NCBI RefSeq assembly: GCF_000631985.1
Contig: NZ_JFYN01000041.1
Location: 62,001 to 126,000 of the forward strand
Source: Pseudomonas sp. RIT288
Lineage (GTDB): Bacteria > Pseudomonadota > Gammaproteobacteria > Pseudomonadales > Pseudomonadaceae
Direction: 5' to 3'
DNA length: 64,000 bases
Numbering within the stretch: the first letter of the stretch is position 1; each line of letters begins with the position of its first letter. The notes below the pieces were generated by a model. It made no database searches, was not told the origin of the DNA, and saw only the letters and a program-made list of their open reading frames with translations. This document shows, one piece after another, positions 16,958 to 24,506 of this stretch. The translations under genes and the position numbers were made by a program.

Positions 16958-17225
16958 GGGAAGAAGCCTCCGGAGCGGCCGGGGCCGGGATGGTTTGCAG
17001 GTGAAAAACGCCGAACAGCAGGATGCGCAGACGATCGCGCCACGGGTTGGTACGCCCCTTGAGGCGAGAGAACAGCAACTCCAGCACATGCAGCGCCAGC
17101 AACAAGGCGCCGGCCAGATTGACCAGCAAATGCAGCGGATGCACAAACGGCATCAGCAGATTAACCACCACCACGCACCAGAACAGCAGGGTCAGCAAAC
17201 GCCCCAGCCCCCAGAAAACCTTCAT
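16950..17225 (-). CDS. DUF1145 (YhhL-like) inner-membrane protein
   Basis: A 91-residue protein with two or three hydrophobic segments (LLTLLFWCVVVVNLLMPF, HLLVNLAGALLLALHVLELL) and the conserved basic loop KGRTNPWRDRLRILLFGVFH of DUF1145. GGGGAG precedes the chosen ATG; an upstream in-frame Met lacks such a site. Its function is not known in any organism I can name. It is the first gene of a two-gene operon with the collagen-like protein. Confidence 0.82.
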   Translation of the reverse strand: MKVFWGLGRLLTLLFWCVVVVNLLMPFVHPLHLLVNLAGALLLALHVLELLFSRLKGRTNPWRDRLRILLFGVFHLQTIPAPAAPEASSHA

Positions 17226-17387
17226 ACGCTCCCCCGTGTCGGAATTATTCTTTGGGCGCACAGTAACGGCTTACGCGGGGGATAAGCCAGAGGGGCAAAA
17301 GAAAAAACATTTGTCAGTCGTCGGATCGCTGCCGGTTCGACGACGATCGTCGACCGGCAGCTCTAGCCTGCGGACTACAGACAAGTC

Positions 17388-18110
17388 CTAGCGATTGATA
17401 TGCAACTCCACCCGACGGTTTTTCGCCCGTCCCTCGTCCGTTGCGTTATCAGCCACCGGCTCGCTCTCGCCGCGTCCTTCACTGGTCAGTTTGTTCGGCG
17501 CCAGGCCCTGACTCAACAGGTACGCCGCCACGCTGCTGGCGCGTCGTTCCGACAGTGCCTGGTTATAGGCATCCGAACCTTTACTGTCGGTATGGCCGAT
17601 GACCTTGATGCTGACCACGTCGGCATTGCGCAACTTGTCCATCAGCGTATCGAGCTGCGCTTTGGCGGCCGGGGTCAGATCCGACTTGTCGAAATCGAAC
17701 AACACATTGCCGGCATCGCTGAGGGTGATGACTTCCGATTGCGGTGCAGGCTCGGGGGCTTTTGCAGTGACCGGATATTGCGGCAGCGGACAGCCGCGGT
17801 GATCGACCGGAGTATTTTCCGGAGTGTCCGGGCAACGGTCGCGGCGGTCGAATACGCCATCGCCGTCTTCATCGCCATCCTGGGCATAACAGATCAGCCC
17901 GCCAGTCAGAATCCCCAGCGCCGCACCGCCGCCGGCCCAGCCGCCACTTTCAATGGCGCCGAGACCGCCGCCGACCAGCCCGCCGATCAGGCTGCAGATC
18001 GGCCACGTACGTTGATTGAGGGGTGCATCGCCATCGCTATGAGTGGCGCAACCGGTGAGCAGGCTGCCCAGCAGCAGCACCGGCAAGACGGACCTTGAGA
18101 AAACAGTCAT
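17388..18110 (-). CDS. OmpA-family lipoprotein with glycine zipper and TSP3 repeat
   Basis: A 240-residue lipoprotein. The lipobox is LLTGC (Cys22) and a glycine-zipper hairpin follows (SLIGGLVGGGLGAIESGGWA). Next come a calcium-binding thrombospondin type-3 motif (DGDEDGDGVFDRRDRCPDTP) and a C-terminal OmpA peptidoglycan-binding domain (IKVIGHTDSKGSDAYNQALS, RAKNRRVELHINR). This layout links the outer membrane to the cell wall, as in OprF-like proteins without the barrel. It is a tandem paralogue of the next gene, about 90 bp upstream and on the same strand. Confidence 0.9.
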   Translation of the reverse strand: MTVFSRSVLPVLLLGSLLTGCATHSDGDAPLNQRTWPICSLIGGLVGGGLGAIESGGWAGGGAALGILTGGLICYAQDGDEDGDGVFDRRDRCPDTPENTPVDHRGCPLPQYPVTAKAPEPAPQSEVITLSDAGNVLFDFDKSDLTPAAKAQLDTLMDKLRNADVVSIKVIGHTDSKGSDAYNQALSERRASSVAAYLLSQGLAPNKLTSEGRGESEPVADNATDEGRAKNRRVELHINR

Positions 18111-18119
18111 TGTGAAAGC

Positions 18120-18193
18120 TCCTGTGTCACCGGCCCATACCGGTTACACAGGAGTAAAGACCCGCATCCGCGACTGCACAAGCCGCGGATGCG
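18120..18193. other. Two hairpins between the OmpA paralogues
   Basis: One inverted repeat (TCCTGTGT / ACACAGGA) lies over the leader of the downstream paralogue. A second (CGCATCCGCG / CGCGGATGCG) sits just after the upstream stop. Neither has a clear T-run, so they may be partial terminators or mRNA-processing structures. Confidence 0.4.
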
Positions 18194-18200
18194 AGAGGGG

Positions 18201-18896
18201 CTAGCGGACGATTTTGATTTCGGTACGACGGTTCTGTGCGCGACCGTCAGCGGTTTTGTTATCCGCCACTGGCTGGCTTTCACCCATGCCCGATACCGAA
18301 ACGAAGCTGGCACGCGGCACACCTTGCTGGATCAGGTACTCCACCACCGAGTGCGCACGGCGATCCGACAGTTTCTTGTTGTAGGCATCGCTGCCGACGC
18401 TGTCGGTGTGGCCGGTCACGGTCAGTTGCGCCGTGGAAGACTCTTGTTTCAGGCGCGTGGCGACTTTATCCAGAACCTGTTTGTCGGAGCCGGTCAGGGT
18501 GGCTTTGTCGAACTGGAAGTGCACATCACGAATGACGATGGTTTCTTCCTTGACCACAACCGCCTCTTCTACCACTGGCGCAGGGGCAGGTGGTGGGCAG
18601 CCGTCAGCATCGACCTGCACGCCTTTAGGCGTGCCCGGGCACTTGTCGCGACTGTCCGGCACACCATCGCCGTCCTCGTCACCATCACCGTGCACCCAGC
18701 AATAGGCCGCTGCCGTACCGCCGACCAACAGGGCGCCGTAACCGGCCCATGCCGAACTCTCCGTCGCACCGAGGCCCGCGCCGACCACACCGCCGACCGC
18801 CGCACAGGTCGGCCAATCGGTTTTCTGCAAACCTGCGCAACCAGTCAACACACTGGTTAGCAGAATCAAAGGTAATGCTGTCCGAACTATGCTCAT
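18201..18896 (-). CDS. OmpA-family lipoprotein, tandem paralogue
   Basis: A 231-residue protein built like its neighbour: lipobox LTGC (Cys20), glycine zipper (VGGVVGAGLGATESSAWAGY), TSP3 calcium motif (GDGDEDGDGVPDSRDKCPGT) and OmpA domain (LTVTGHTDSVGSDAYNKKLS, RAQNRRTEIKIVR). The linker PPPAPAPVVEEAVVVKEE differs from the paralogue and the zipper is shorter. It resembles P. aeruginosa OmpA-family proteins of the same neighbourhood. Likely role: outer-membrane to peptidoglycan anchoring. It is the first gene of the pair. Confidence 0.9.
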   Translation of the reverse strand: MSIVRTALPLILLTSVLTGCAGLQKTDWPTCAAVGGVVGAGLGATESSAWAGYGALLVGGTAAAYCWVHGDGDEDGDGVPDSRDKCPGTPKGVQVDADGCPPPAPAPVVEEAVVVKEETIVIRDVHFQFDKATLTGSDKQVLDKVATRLKQESSTAQLTVTGHTDSVGSDAYNKKLSDRRAHSVVEYLIQQGVPRASFVSVSGMGESQPVADNKTADGRAQNRRTEIKIVR

Positions 18897-19093
18897 CTGG
18901 TTTTCTCCTGAGGGATCGGCTTAGAACCGATTCACGGAGTAAAGACCGGAGTTTTAATCTCCGCCAGCAATAGGCCACTGGCATTTGGGAGCGTGTTCAC
19001 AGGGATTCGGCACTTTTGCCGCACACGGTAAATCGGGGTCTAGGCCGGATCCGTCTGGCGCGCTAGTCTTGGCGATCTGATTGAGGAGCTTCG

Positions 19094-19591
19094 ATGAACG
19101 TCGCCATTTCTTCGCGCACGCCGCAACAGGCGCTGGCTGCTTTACTGGATCGCTATGCCCCGGCGCGTCTGCTGCTGATCGGCGCCAGCGAATTTCCGGC
19201 GCTCGCCGCTTTTAAACAGGCGCACCCGGACTGCTGCGTGGCCCACGCCGAACCCGGTGCGTTGCCCGCCGAACTCGCAGCGCGGCGCTTCGACCTGGCG
19301 CTGGTGGTCGATTGTCTTGAGCACCTGCCCAAGCGTGACGGCCTGAATCTGCTGGGCGGAATTCGCAACCTCAACGCCAGTCGCATCGCGGTGCTGGCGG
19401 ATCTGCCAGCCAGCGGCTGGCAGGAAACCGACTTCTACTCGCTGGCGCTGCAGGCCAGTGAACGCTTTCAGCGTGACGAGCAGGTACTGACCCTGTTCAC
19501 CTACGATCTGCTTGACTACAAACAAGTCCCCGACTGGCTCAACTCGCGGTTCTGGGCCAATCCGGAAAACTTCGGCAAATACTGGTGGTAA
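19094..19591 (+). CDS. DUF6231 family protein, methyltransferase-like fold
   Basis: A 165-residue cytosolic protein. The pattern LLLIGASEFPAL, then FDLALVVDCLEHLPKRDGLN and RIAVLADLPASGW, mimics the Rossmann strands of SAM methyltransferases, but the glycine-rich loop is degenerate, so activity is doubtful. It ends in a conserved aromatic stretch (WANPENFGKYWW). GAGG precedes the ATG. The YchJ-like gene starts four bases after its stop, so they form an operon, as in P. aeruginosa. Function unknown. Confidence 0.78.
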   Translation: MNVAISSRTPQQALAALLDRYAPARLLLIGASEFPALAAFKQAHPDCCVAHAEPGALPAELAARRFDLALVVDCLEHLPKRDGLNLLGGIRNLNASRIAVLADLPASGWQETDFYSLALQASERFQRDEQVLTLFTYDLLDYKQVPDWLNSRFWANPENFGKYWW

Positions 19592-19595
19592 TGCA

Positions 19596-20072
19596 ATGAG
19601 TACAGCCATTTGCCCGTGCGGCAGCGGCAACCTGCTGGAGGCCTGCTGCGGTCACTATCACGCAGGTCACCCGGCGCCTTGCGCCGAAGCGCTGATGCGT
19701 TCGCGCTACAGTGCCTACGTGCTGGGGCTGATCGATTATCTGGTCGCCACCACCCTGCCCGCCCAGCAGGCCGGTCTGGATCGCCAGTCGATCAGTGCCT
19801 GGAGCGCGCAGAGCACCTGGCTCGGTCTTGAGGTCGAAAGCTCGGAAGTGTTCGGCGGCCAGCCGGAGCACGCTTTCGTCACCTTCACCGCGCGCTGGCA
19901 CGACAGTCAGGGCGAACACAGTCACCGCGAGCGCTCCTCGTTCGTGCAGAACGCCGGGCGCTGGTACTTCATCGACCCGACCGTGCAGTTGAAGCTGGGG
20001 CGCAATGACGCGTGCCCGTGTGCGAGCGGGCAGAAGTTCAAGAAATGCTGTGCGGGGTATTTCGGCGCATAG
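19596..20072 (+). CDS. YchJ-like protein with N- and C-terminal SEC-C motifs
   Basis: A 158-residue protein with two zinc-binding SEC-C-type knuckles: CPCGSGNLLEACC at the start and CPCASGQKFKKCC at the end. Between them is an NTF2-like YchJ domain (MRSRYSAYVLGLIDYL, FVTFTARWHDSQG, RWYFIDP). SEC-C motifs resemble the SecB-binding tail of SecA, but the role of YchJ is not known. The ATG four bases after the DUF6231 stop begins directly with the Cys motif and is preferred over an upstream in-frame start lying inside that gene. Confidence 0.88.
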   Translation: MSTAICPCGSGNLLEACCGHYHAGHPAPCAEALMRSRYSAYVLGLIDYLVATTLPAQQAGLDRQSISAWSAQSTWLGLEVESSEVFGGQPEHAFVTFTARWHDSQGEHSHRERSSFVQNAGRWYFIDPTVQLKLGRNDACPCASGQKFKKCCAGYFGA

Positions 20073-20076
20073 GATC

Positions 20077-20150
20077 AAAAGATCGCAGCCTGCGGCAGCT
20101 CCTACAGGGGACGCGTCTCATGTAGGAGCTGCCGCAGGCTGCGATCTTTT
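20077..20150. repeat. REP palindrome, class A
   Basis: Two perfect 30-nt arms surround a 14-nt loop. The left arm begins four bases after the YchJ-like stop codon, so it forms the 3' end of that operon's transcript. Confidence 0.88.
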
Positions 20151-20183
20151 AGCGTCTAGACTGCCAGCAAAGGGAGTTAACTC

Positions 20184-20678
20184 ATGCTCGGACTATGGCG
20201 CACACTCAAAATTCTTCCCCTGCTGCTGATCCTGAACCTCGGCGGTTGCGCCTCGTGGTTCAGCGACGGCAGCGTCGATCCCGCCGTGCATCTGGTGAAA
20301 GTCGAGGTGGTGCGGGCCAAATTGCTCGAACAGAAATTCATCCTGCACTTTCGCATCGACAACCCCAACGACAGCGAACTGACCGTGCGCGGTCTGGAAT
20401 ACCGGATTCATCTGGCAGACCTGTTGCTGGCGGAAGGCGAGCATGAGCACTGGTTCACCGTCGGGCCAAAACGCAGTGCATATTTCAAAGTGCCGATCCG
20501 CACCAACCTGTGGCCTCGGGTAAAAGACGTGGTGAAAATGCTGAAAAATCCCAACCAGCAGATTCCCTATCGATTGCAGGGCGAGATGGAAACCGGTTTA
20601 TTCATCGCCCACTACGTGCACCTGGAGCGCAATGGCGTGATAATCCCCGCCGATTTAATTCCGGAGTACAACCGATGA
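20184..20678 (+). CDS. LEA2/WHy-domain lipoprotein
   Basis: A 164-residue lipoprotein with signal LLLILNLGGC (Cys22) and a LEA type 2 (WHy) domain: FILHFRIDNPNDSELTVRGL, then ADLLLAEGEHEHWFTV and FKVPIRTNLWPRVKDVVKML. Bacterial LEA2 proteins are periplasmic beta-sandwiches linked to desiccation or hypersensitive-response phenotypes in other organisms; here the role is unknown. GGGAG precedes the ATG. The stop overlaps the start of the His-rich SEC-C gene (ATGA), so the two are translationally coupled. Confidence 0.85.
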   Translation: MLGLWRTLKILPLLLILNLGGCASWFSDGSVDPAVHLVKVEVVRAKLLEQKFILHFRIDNPNDSELTVRGLEYRIHLADLLLAEGEHEHWFTVGPKRSAYFKVPIRTNLWPRVKDVVKMLKNPNQQIPYRLQGEMETGLFIAHYVHLERNGVIIPADLIPEYNR

Positions 20679-20878
20679 CTCAGCAACCTCATGTCCATGG
20701 CCCTGACTGCAACCACGATCATGACCATCATCACGATCACGACCATGGCCATGTCCACGGCCCGAACTGTGGCCACGCCCACCAGGAACCGGTGCGCAAC
20801 GCCTTGAAAGACGTCGGCCGCAACGATCCTTGCCCATGCGGCAACGGCAAGAAATTCAAGAAGTGCCACGGCGCTTGA
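20675..20878 (+). CDS. Small His-rich SEC-C metal-binding protein
   Basis: A 67-residue protein in two parts. The N-terminal half is an extreme histidine/aspartate stretch (CNHDHDHHHDHDHGHVHGPN) with two cysteines. The C-terminal half is a SEC-C zinc knuckle (DPCPCGNGKKFKKCHG). It starts inside the LEA2 stop codon. The composition suggests zinc, nickel or copper binding in the cytoplasm, possibly storage or delivery (inference). It is the second SEC-C protein within one kilobase, after the YchJ-like gene. Confidence 0.85.
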   Translation: MTQQPHVHGPDCNHDHDHHHDHDHGHVHGPNCGHAHQEPVRNALKDVGRNDPCPCGNGKKFKKCHGA

Positions 20879-20880
20879 TG

Positions 20881-20909
20881 TTTCAGGTGAAGATCTTCTT
20901 CGCCTGAAA
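20881..20909. terminator. Hairpin after the SEC-C gene, possible terminator
   Basis: A nearly perfect 13-bp stem (TTTCAGGTGAAGA / TCTTCGCCTGAAA) starts two bases after the stop. There is no clean T-run after it, so termination is only possible. A partial class C REP arm follows directly (20911-20940). Confidence 0.45.
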
Positions 20910-20910
20910 G

Positions 20911-20940
20911 ATCGCCATCGCGAGCAGGCTCACTCCTACA
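20911..20940. repeat. Single class C REP arm (partial)
   Basis: GCCATCGCGAGCAGGCTCAC followed by TCCTAC matches one arm of the class C palindromes. The expected partner arm is replaced by a diverged CTGTGGGAGCTGGCCTGCCA around 20976, so this is a decayed element. Confidence 0.6.
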
Positions 20941-21026
20941 TTCGAGCGCATTCCTCCAGCTGGAATGCAACCCCCTGTGGGAGCTGGCCTGCCAGCGATG
21001 AGGCCGGCACATTCACCAAAGCACTG

Positions 21027-21584
21027 TCAGACAGCCGCCAGAATCTGCTTCGCGCTGACCACCGTCGCATACTCCCCGTGCAAATTCCCCAGCGACATCC
21101 CGTGCACCTCTTCGGCTGAACGTAGCGTGCCGAAGTAATCGGCCTTGTCGAAGGTGAAACACGCATCCTCCGCCACCCACGTCGCAAACCCCAGATTGCC
21201 CGCCGTACGCGCCGTGGACTCCACTGAGTTGTTGGTCGCCACGCCAACAATGATCAATTGCCCGATCCCTGCCTCACGCAACTGCGCTTCCAGCCCCGTG
21301 GCACACAATGCATCCGGCACCTGCTTCTGGATCAGCCATTCGCCGTCGTGCGGCAAGAATCTCTGCTGAAACTCCACCCCTGACTGCCCGGGCCAGAACA
21401 CCGAATCCGGTTCACGCGACAGGTGCTGCACATGAATCACCGGCCGCCCGCTACTGCGCCACGCCCTCAGTAAATCGAGCATGCGTTCTTCGGCCTGTGG
21501 GTTATTCCGCCGCCCCAGGCGCGGCTGCAGAATGCCTTGTTGCTGGTCGATGATGATCAGTGCCGCGTTGGCCTGAAGCTCCAT
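21027..21584 (-). CDS. Isochorismatase-like cysteine hydrolase
   Basis: A 185-residue alpha/beta hydrolase. The Asp of ALIIIDQQQGI, a Lys in WLIQKQVPDAL and the segment IIVGVATNNSVESTARTAG give the family outline. The nucleophilic cysteine normally found in the last motif (typically GxxTxxCVxxT) reads Asn-Ser here (ATNNSVEST), so hydrolase activity of the usual type is doubtful. Several Mets precede the domain; the ATG that opens MELQANAALIIID is taken as the start since the earlier ones lack a binding site. Substrate unknown. Class A REP lies upstream. Confidence 0.8.
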   Translation of the reverse strand: MELQANAALIIIDQQQGILQPRLGRRNNPQAEERMLDLLRAWRSSGRPVIHVQHLSREPDSVFWPGQSGVEFQQRFLPHDGEWLIQKQVPDALCATGLEAQLREAGIGQLIIVGVATNNSVESTARTAGNLGFATWVAEDACFTFDKADYFGTLRSAEEVHGMSLGNLHGEYATVVSAKQILAAV

Positions 21585-21675
21585 GGCGTTTTTTCTCATG
21601 CAGGATCGTTGAGTTCCGCAGTTCAGCATCACCTCCACGTATCAGGCAAGCGCATAAGATCAACCCGCCAAGATC

Positions 21676-21752
21676 AAAAGATCGCAGCCTGCGGCAGCTC
21701 CTGCAGGGTGTACTCAATTCAATTTAGGAGCTGCCGCAGGCTGCGATCTTTT
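21676..21752. repeat. REP palindrome, class A (arms shortened)
   Basis: Arms of 27 nt are perfect in the AAAAGATCGCAGCCTGCGGC part, but the outer TACAGG ends have diverged. It lies in the divergent 284-bp gap before quiP. I see no other element in that gap. Confidence 0.85.
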
Positions 21753-21868
21753 CCATTCGACAGAAATACACAAATAACCCCCGCGCCCGCTTGCGCGGCC
21801 ACCTCCTGCTCACTAACGTAGCGGCTTTATTGCGCCCTCAGCCTCTACACCCCCGCAGGAGCTTTGCC

Positions 21869-24316
21869 ATGGCCTCGCCAGCCCTTACACATTTTCTTCC
21901 CCGGTTCGGCGTCGCCGCAGCAGTGACCGGTGTCTTGAGCCTGTCCGGTTGCCAGACCTGGAACGCGCAGGACACTCTCCCGCCCACCTCCGGCGTGCAA
22001 CCGCTCAAGGGCCTGGCGCAGAACGTTTCGGTGCGACGCAATGCCATGGGCATGCCGTTGATCGAAAGCAACAGCTTCCACGATGCGCTGTTCACCCTCG
22101 GTTACGTGCACGCCAGCGACCGCATCAACCAGATGGTCACCCTGCGCCTGTTGGCCCAGGGCCGTCTGGCGGAAATGTCCGGCGCCTCGATGCTCGATGC
22201 CGACCGTTACATGCGCGCGGTCAACCTGAAGAAAAGCGCCGACGAGCTGTACAAGGCCTCGTCGCCAAGACTAAAGCGCTTCTTCGAAGTCTATGCGCGG
22301 GGCGTCAACGCCTACCTGTTCCGCTATGCCGACAAACTGCCGGGCGATCTCGCTTCCAGCGGCTACAAACCGGAATACTGGAAACCGGAAGATTCGGCAC
22401 TGATGTTCGCGTTGCTGAACTTCAGCCAGTCGGCCAACCTGCCGGAAGAGATTTCCTCGCTGGTGCTCGCGCAAACCGTGACCAGCGACAAACTCGCCTG
22501 GCTGACCCCGTCCGCACCGGACGAGAACTTGCCAATGGCCGAGGCCGAAAAGCTGCAAGGTCTCAAGCTCAACGGGCAGATTCCTGGCCTCACCGAGCTG
22601 AGCAACGCCGGCCAACAATTGGCGACGGTGAATCTGCTCGGCACCAGCACCTCGAACAACTGGGCGATTGCCCCGCAACGCAGCCGCAGCGGCAAGAGTA
22701 TCCTCGCCAGCGACAGCCACGGCCCACTGGCCGCGCCGTCGCTATGGACCTTCGTGCAGATCCGCGCGCCGAAATATCAGGCCGCCGGTGTCACCGTTGC
22801 CGGTTTGCCGATGGTGCTCGGTGGTTTCAACGGCAAAGTCGCGTGGAGCGCCACCAGCGTGCTCGGCGACAACCAGGACCTGTTCCTGGAAAAAATCCGC
22901 CGTCAGGGCAACAGCCTGACCTATGAGGTCAACGGCAAATGGCAGCCGCTGGGCGTGCGCAACGAAACCTATTTCGTCAAAGGCCAGCGGCCGATTCGCG
23001 AAGCGGTTTACGAAACCCGCCACGGCGCGCTGCTCAACAGTGCTCAGGCCGTACAGGGCAACGGTTTTGGCTTGGCCCTGCAAACCCCGAGCTTCACCGA
23101 CGACAAATCGCTGGACGCCTTTTTTGACCTGACCCGCGCGCAGAACGTTGAACGTGCGTCGGACGCCAGTCGCGAGATCCGCGCCATCGCCCTGAACATG
23201 GTGTTCGCCGACGCCAGCAATATTGGCTGGCAAGTCACCGGGCGTTTCCCCAACCGGCGCGAAGGCGAAGGCCTGCTGCCATCGCCGGGTTGGGAGGGTC
23301 GCTACGACTGGGACGGTTACGCCGACCCGATGCTCCATCCGTACGATCAGGACCCGACCCAGGGCTGGCTCGGCACCGCCAACCAGCGGGTCATTCCTCA
23401 CGGCTACGGCATGCAGTTGTCCAACTCGTGGGCGGCACCGGAACGCGGCGAACGTCTGGCAGAACTGGCCGGCAGTGGCAAACAGGACGGTCGCAGCGTG
23501 ATCGCCATGCAGTACGACCAGACCACCACCTTCGCTGCCAAACTGAAGAAGATGTTCGAAGCGCCGGGCATGAAGCAGCCACTGAAGCAGGCAATCGATG
23601 CCCTGCCGGAAGCGGATCGCAGCAAGGCGCGCGAAGCGTTTACCCGATTGATGGCGTTTGACGGCAAGCTCAGCCCGACGTCGGCCGATGCGGCGATCTA
23701 TGAACTGTTCCTGCAAGAAAGCATGAAGCAGATCTTCCTTGACGAGCTCGGCCCCGAGTCGAGCCCGGCGTGGAAAGTCTTTATCGCCAACGGTGACTTG
23801 TCCTACGCGGCACAAGCCGATCACCTGCTGGGGCGCGAAGACAGCCCGTTCTGGGATGACATCCGCACCCCGCAGAAAGAAGACAAGGCGCAGATTCTGG
23901 CGCGCAGTCTGGCGGCCGCGATCAACGCTGGCGACCGTCAATTGGGTGGCGATCGCAAGGCCTGGCAGTGGGGCAAACTGCACAGCTACACGTGGAAAAA
24001 CGCCAGCGGCCAGACCGTTCGCGGCCCGCTGGCAGCTGGCGGCGATCACACCACGCTCAATACCGCGGCGTTTGCCTGGGGTCAGGACTTCAACACCACG
24101 CGTGCGCCGTCGATGCGCTTCATCGTCGACTTCAGCCAGAGCGAGCCGCTCATGGGGCAGAACGGCACTGGCCAGTCCGGCAACCCGGCCAGCCCGAACT
24201 ACCTCAACGGCATCGACGCCTGGCTCAAGGGCCAGTACATCGGCTTGCCGCTGCAGCCGCAGAACTTTGACCGGGTGTATGGCAAGACGCGTTTGACCCT
24301 GACTCCGGGCAAATAA
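21869..24316 (+). CDS. quiP: Acyl-homoserine lactone acylase QuiP (Ntn hydrolase)
   Basis: An 815-residue penicillin-acylase-family precursor that is cut autocatalytically into alpha and beta chains in the periplasm. In P. aeruginosa QuiP removes the acyl chain of long-chain AHL signals. Signal/lipobox VLSLSGC (Cys28) opens the protein. The beta chain should start at Ser262 in GTSTSNNWAIAPQ, the catalytic N-terminal serine. GYVHASDRINQM, ASDSHGPLAAPS and GNGTGQSGNPASPNY-like segments are typical. The call rests on sequence type plus the conserved neighbourhood (YchJ, DUF6231, OmpA, dinG, pdxH), shared with P. aeruginosa quiP. AGGAG precedes the ATG. Confidence 0.88.
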   Translation: MASPALTHFLPRFGVAAAVTGVLSLSGCQTWNAQDTLPPTSGVQPLKGLAQNVSVRRNAMGMPLIESNSFHDALFTLGYVHASDRINQMVTLRLLAQGRLAEMSGASMLDADRYMRAVNLKKSADELYKASSPRLKRFFEVYARGVNAYLFRYADKLPGDLASSGYKPEYWKPEDSALMFALLNFSQSANLPEEISSLVLAQTVTSDKLAWLTPSAPDENLPMAEAEKLQGLKLNGQIPGLTELSNAGQQLATVNLLGTSTSNNWAIAPQRSRSGKSILASDSHGPLAAPSLWTFVQIRAPKYQAAGVTVAGLPMVLGGFNGKVAWSATSVLGDNQDLFLEKIRRQGNSLTYEVNGKWQPLGVRNETYFVKGQRPIREAVYETRHGALLNSAQAVQGNGFGLALQTPSFTDDKSLDAFFDLTRAQNVERASDASREIRAIALNMVFADASNIGWQVTGRFPNRREGEGLLPSPGWEGRYDWDGYADPMLHPYDQDPTQGWLGTANQRVIPHGYGMQLSNSWAAPERGERLAELAGSGKQDGRSVIAMQYDQTTTFAAKLKKMFEAPGMKQPLKQAIDALPEADRSKAREAFTRLMAFDGKLSPTSADAAIYELFLQESMKQIFLDELGPESSPAWKVFIANGDLSYAAQADHLLGREDSPFWDDIRTPQKEDKAQILARSLAAAINAGDRQLGGDRKAWQWGKLHSYTWKNASGQTVRGPLAAGGDHTTLNTAAFAWGQDFNTTRAPSMRFIVDFSQSEPLMGQNGTGQSGNPASPNYLNGIDAWLKGQYIGLPLQPQNFDRVYGKTRLTLTPGK

Positions 24317-24330
24317 ACGCAGTTCCCTTT

Positions 24331-24415
24331 TGGGAGCGAGCCTGCTCGCGAAGACGGAGACACAGTCAGAATAGATGTGTCAGTTAAACCGCTTTCGCGA
24401 GCAGGCTCGCTCCCA
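24331..24415. repeat. REP palindrome, class C (GAGCGAGCCTGCTCGCGAA)
   Basis: Two perfect 22-nt arms, TGGGAGCGAGCCTGCTCGCG with AA and the complement, are separated by about 40 nt downstream of quiP. This is a third palindrome class, different in sequence from A and B. Confidence 0.87.
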
Positions 24416-24506
24416 CATTGGTTTTGTAGCGACTCTAAAATAATCGATAGAACTTCCGGACTCGCGCCAACCTCATAGCTAACAAGCCCCCCATTCTGGT
24501 AACGAC

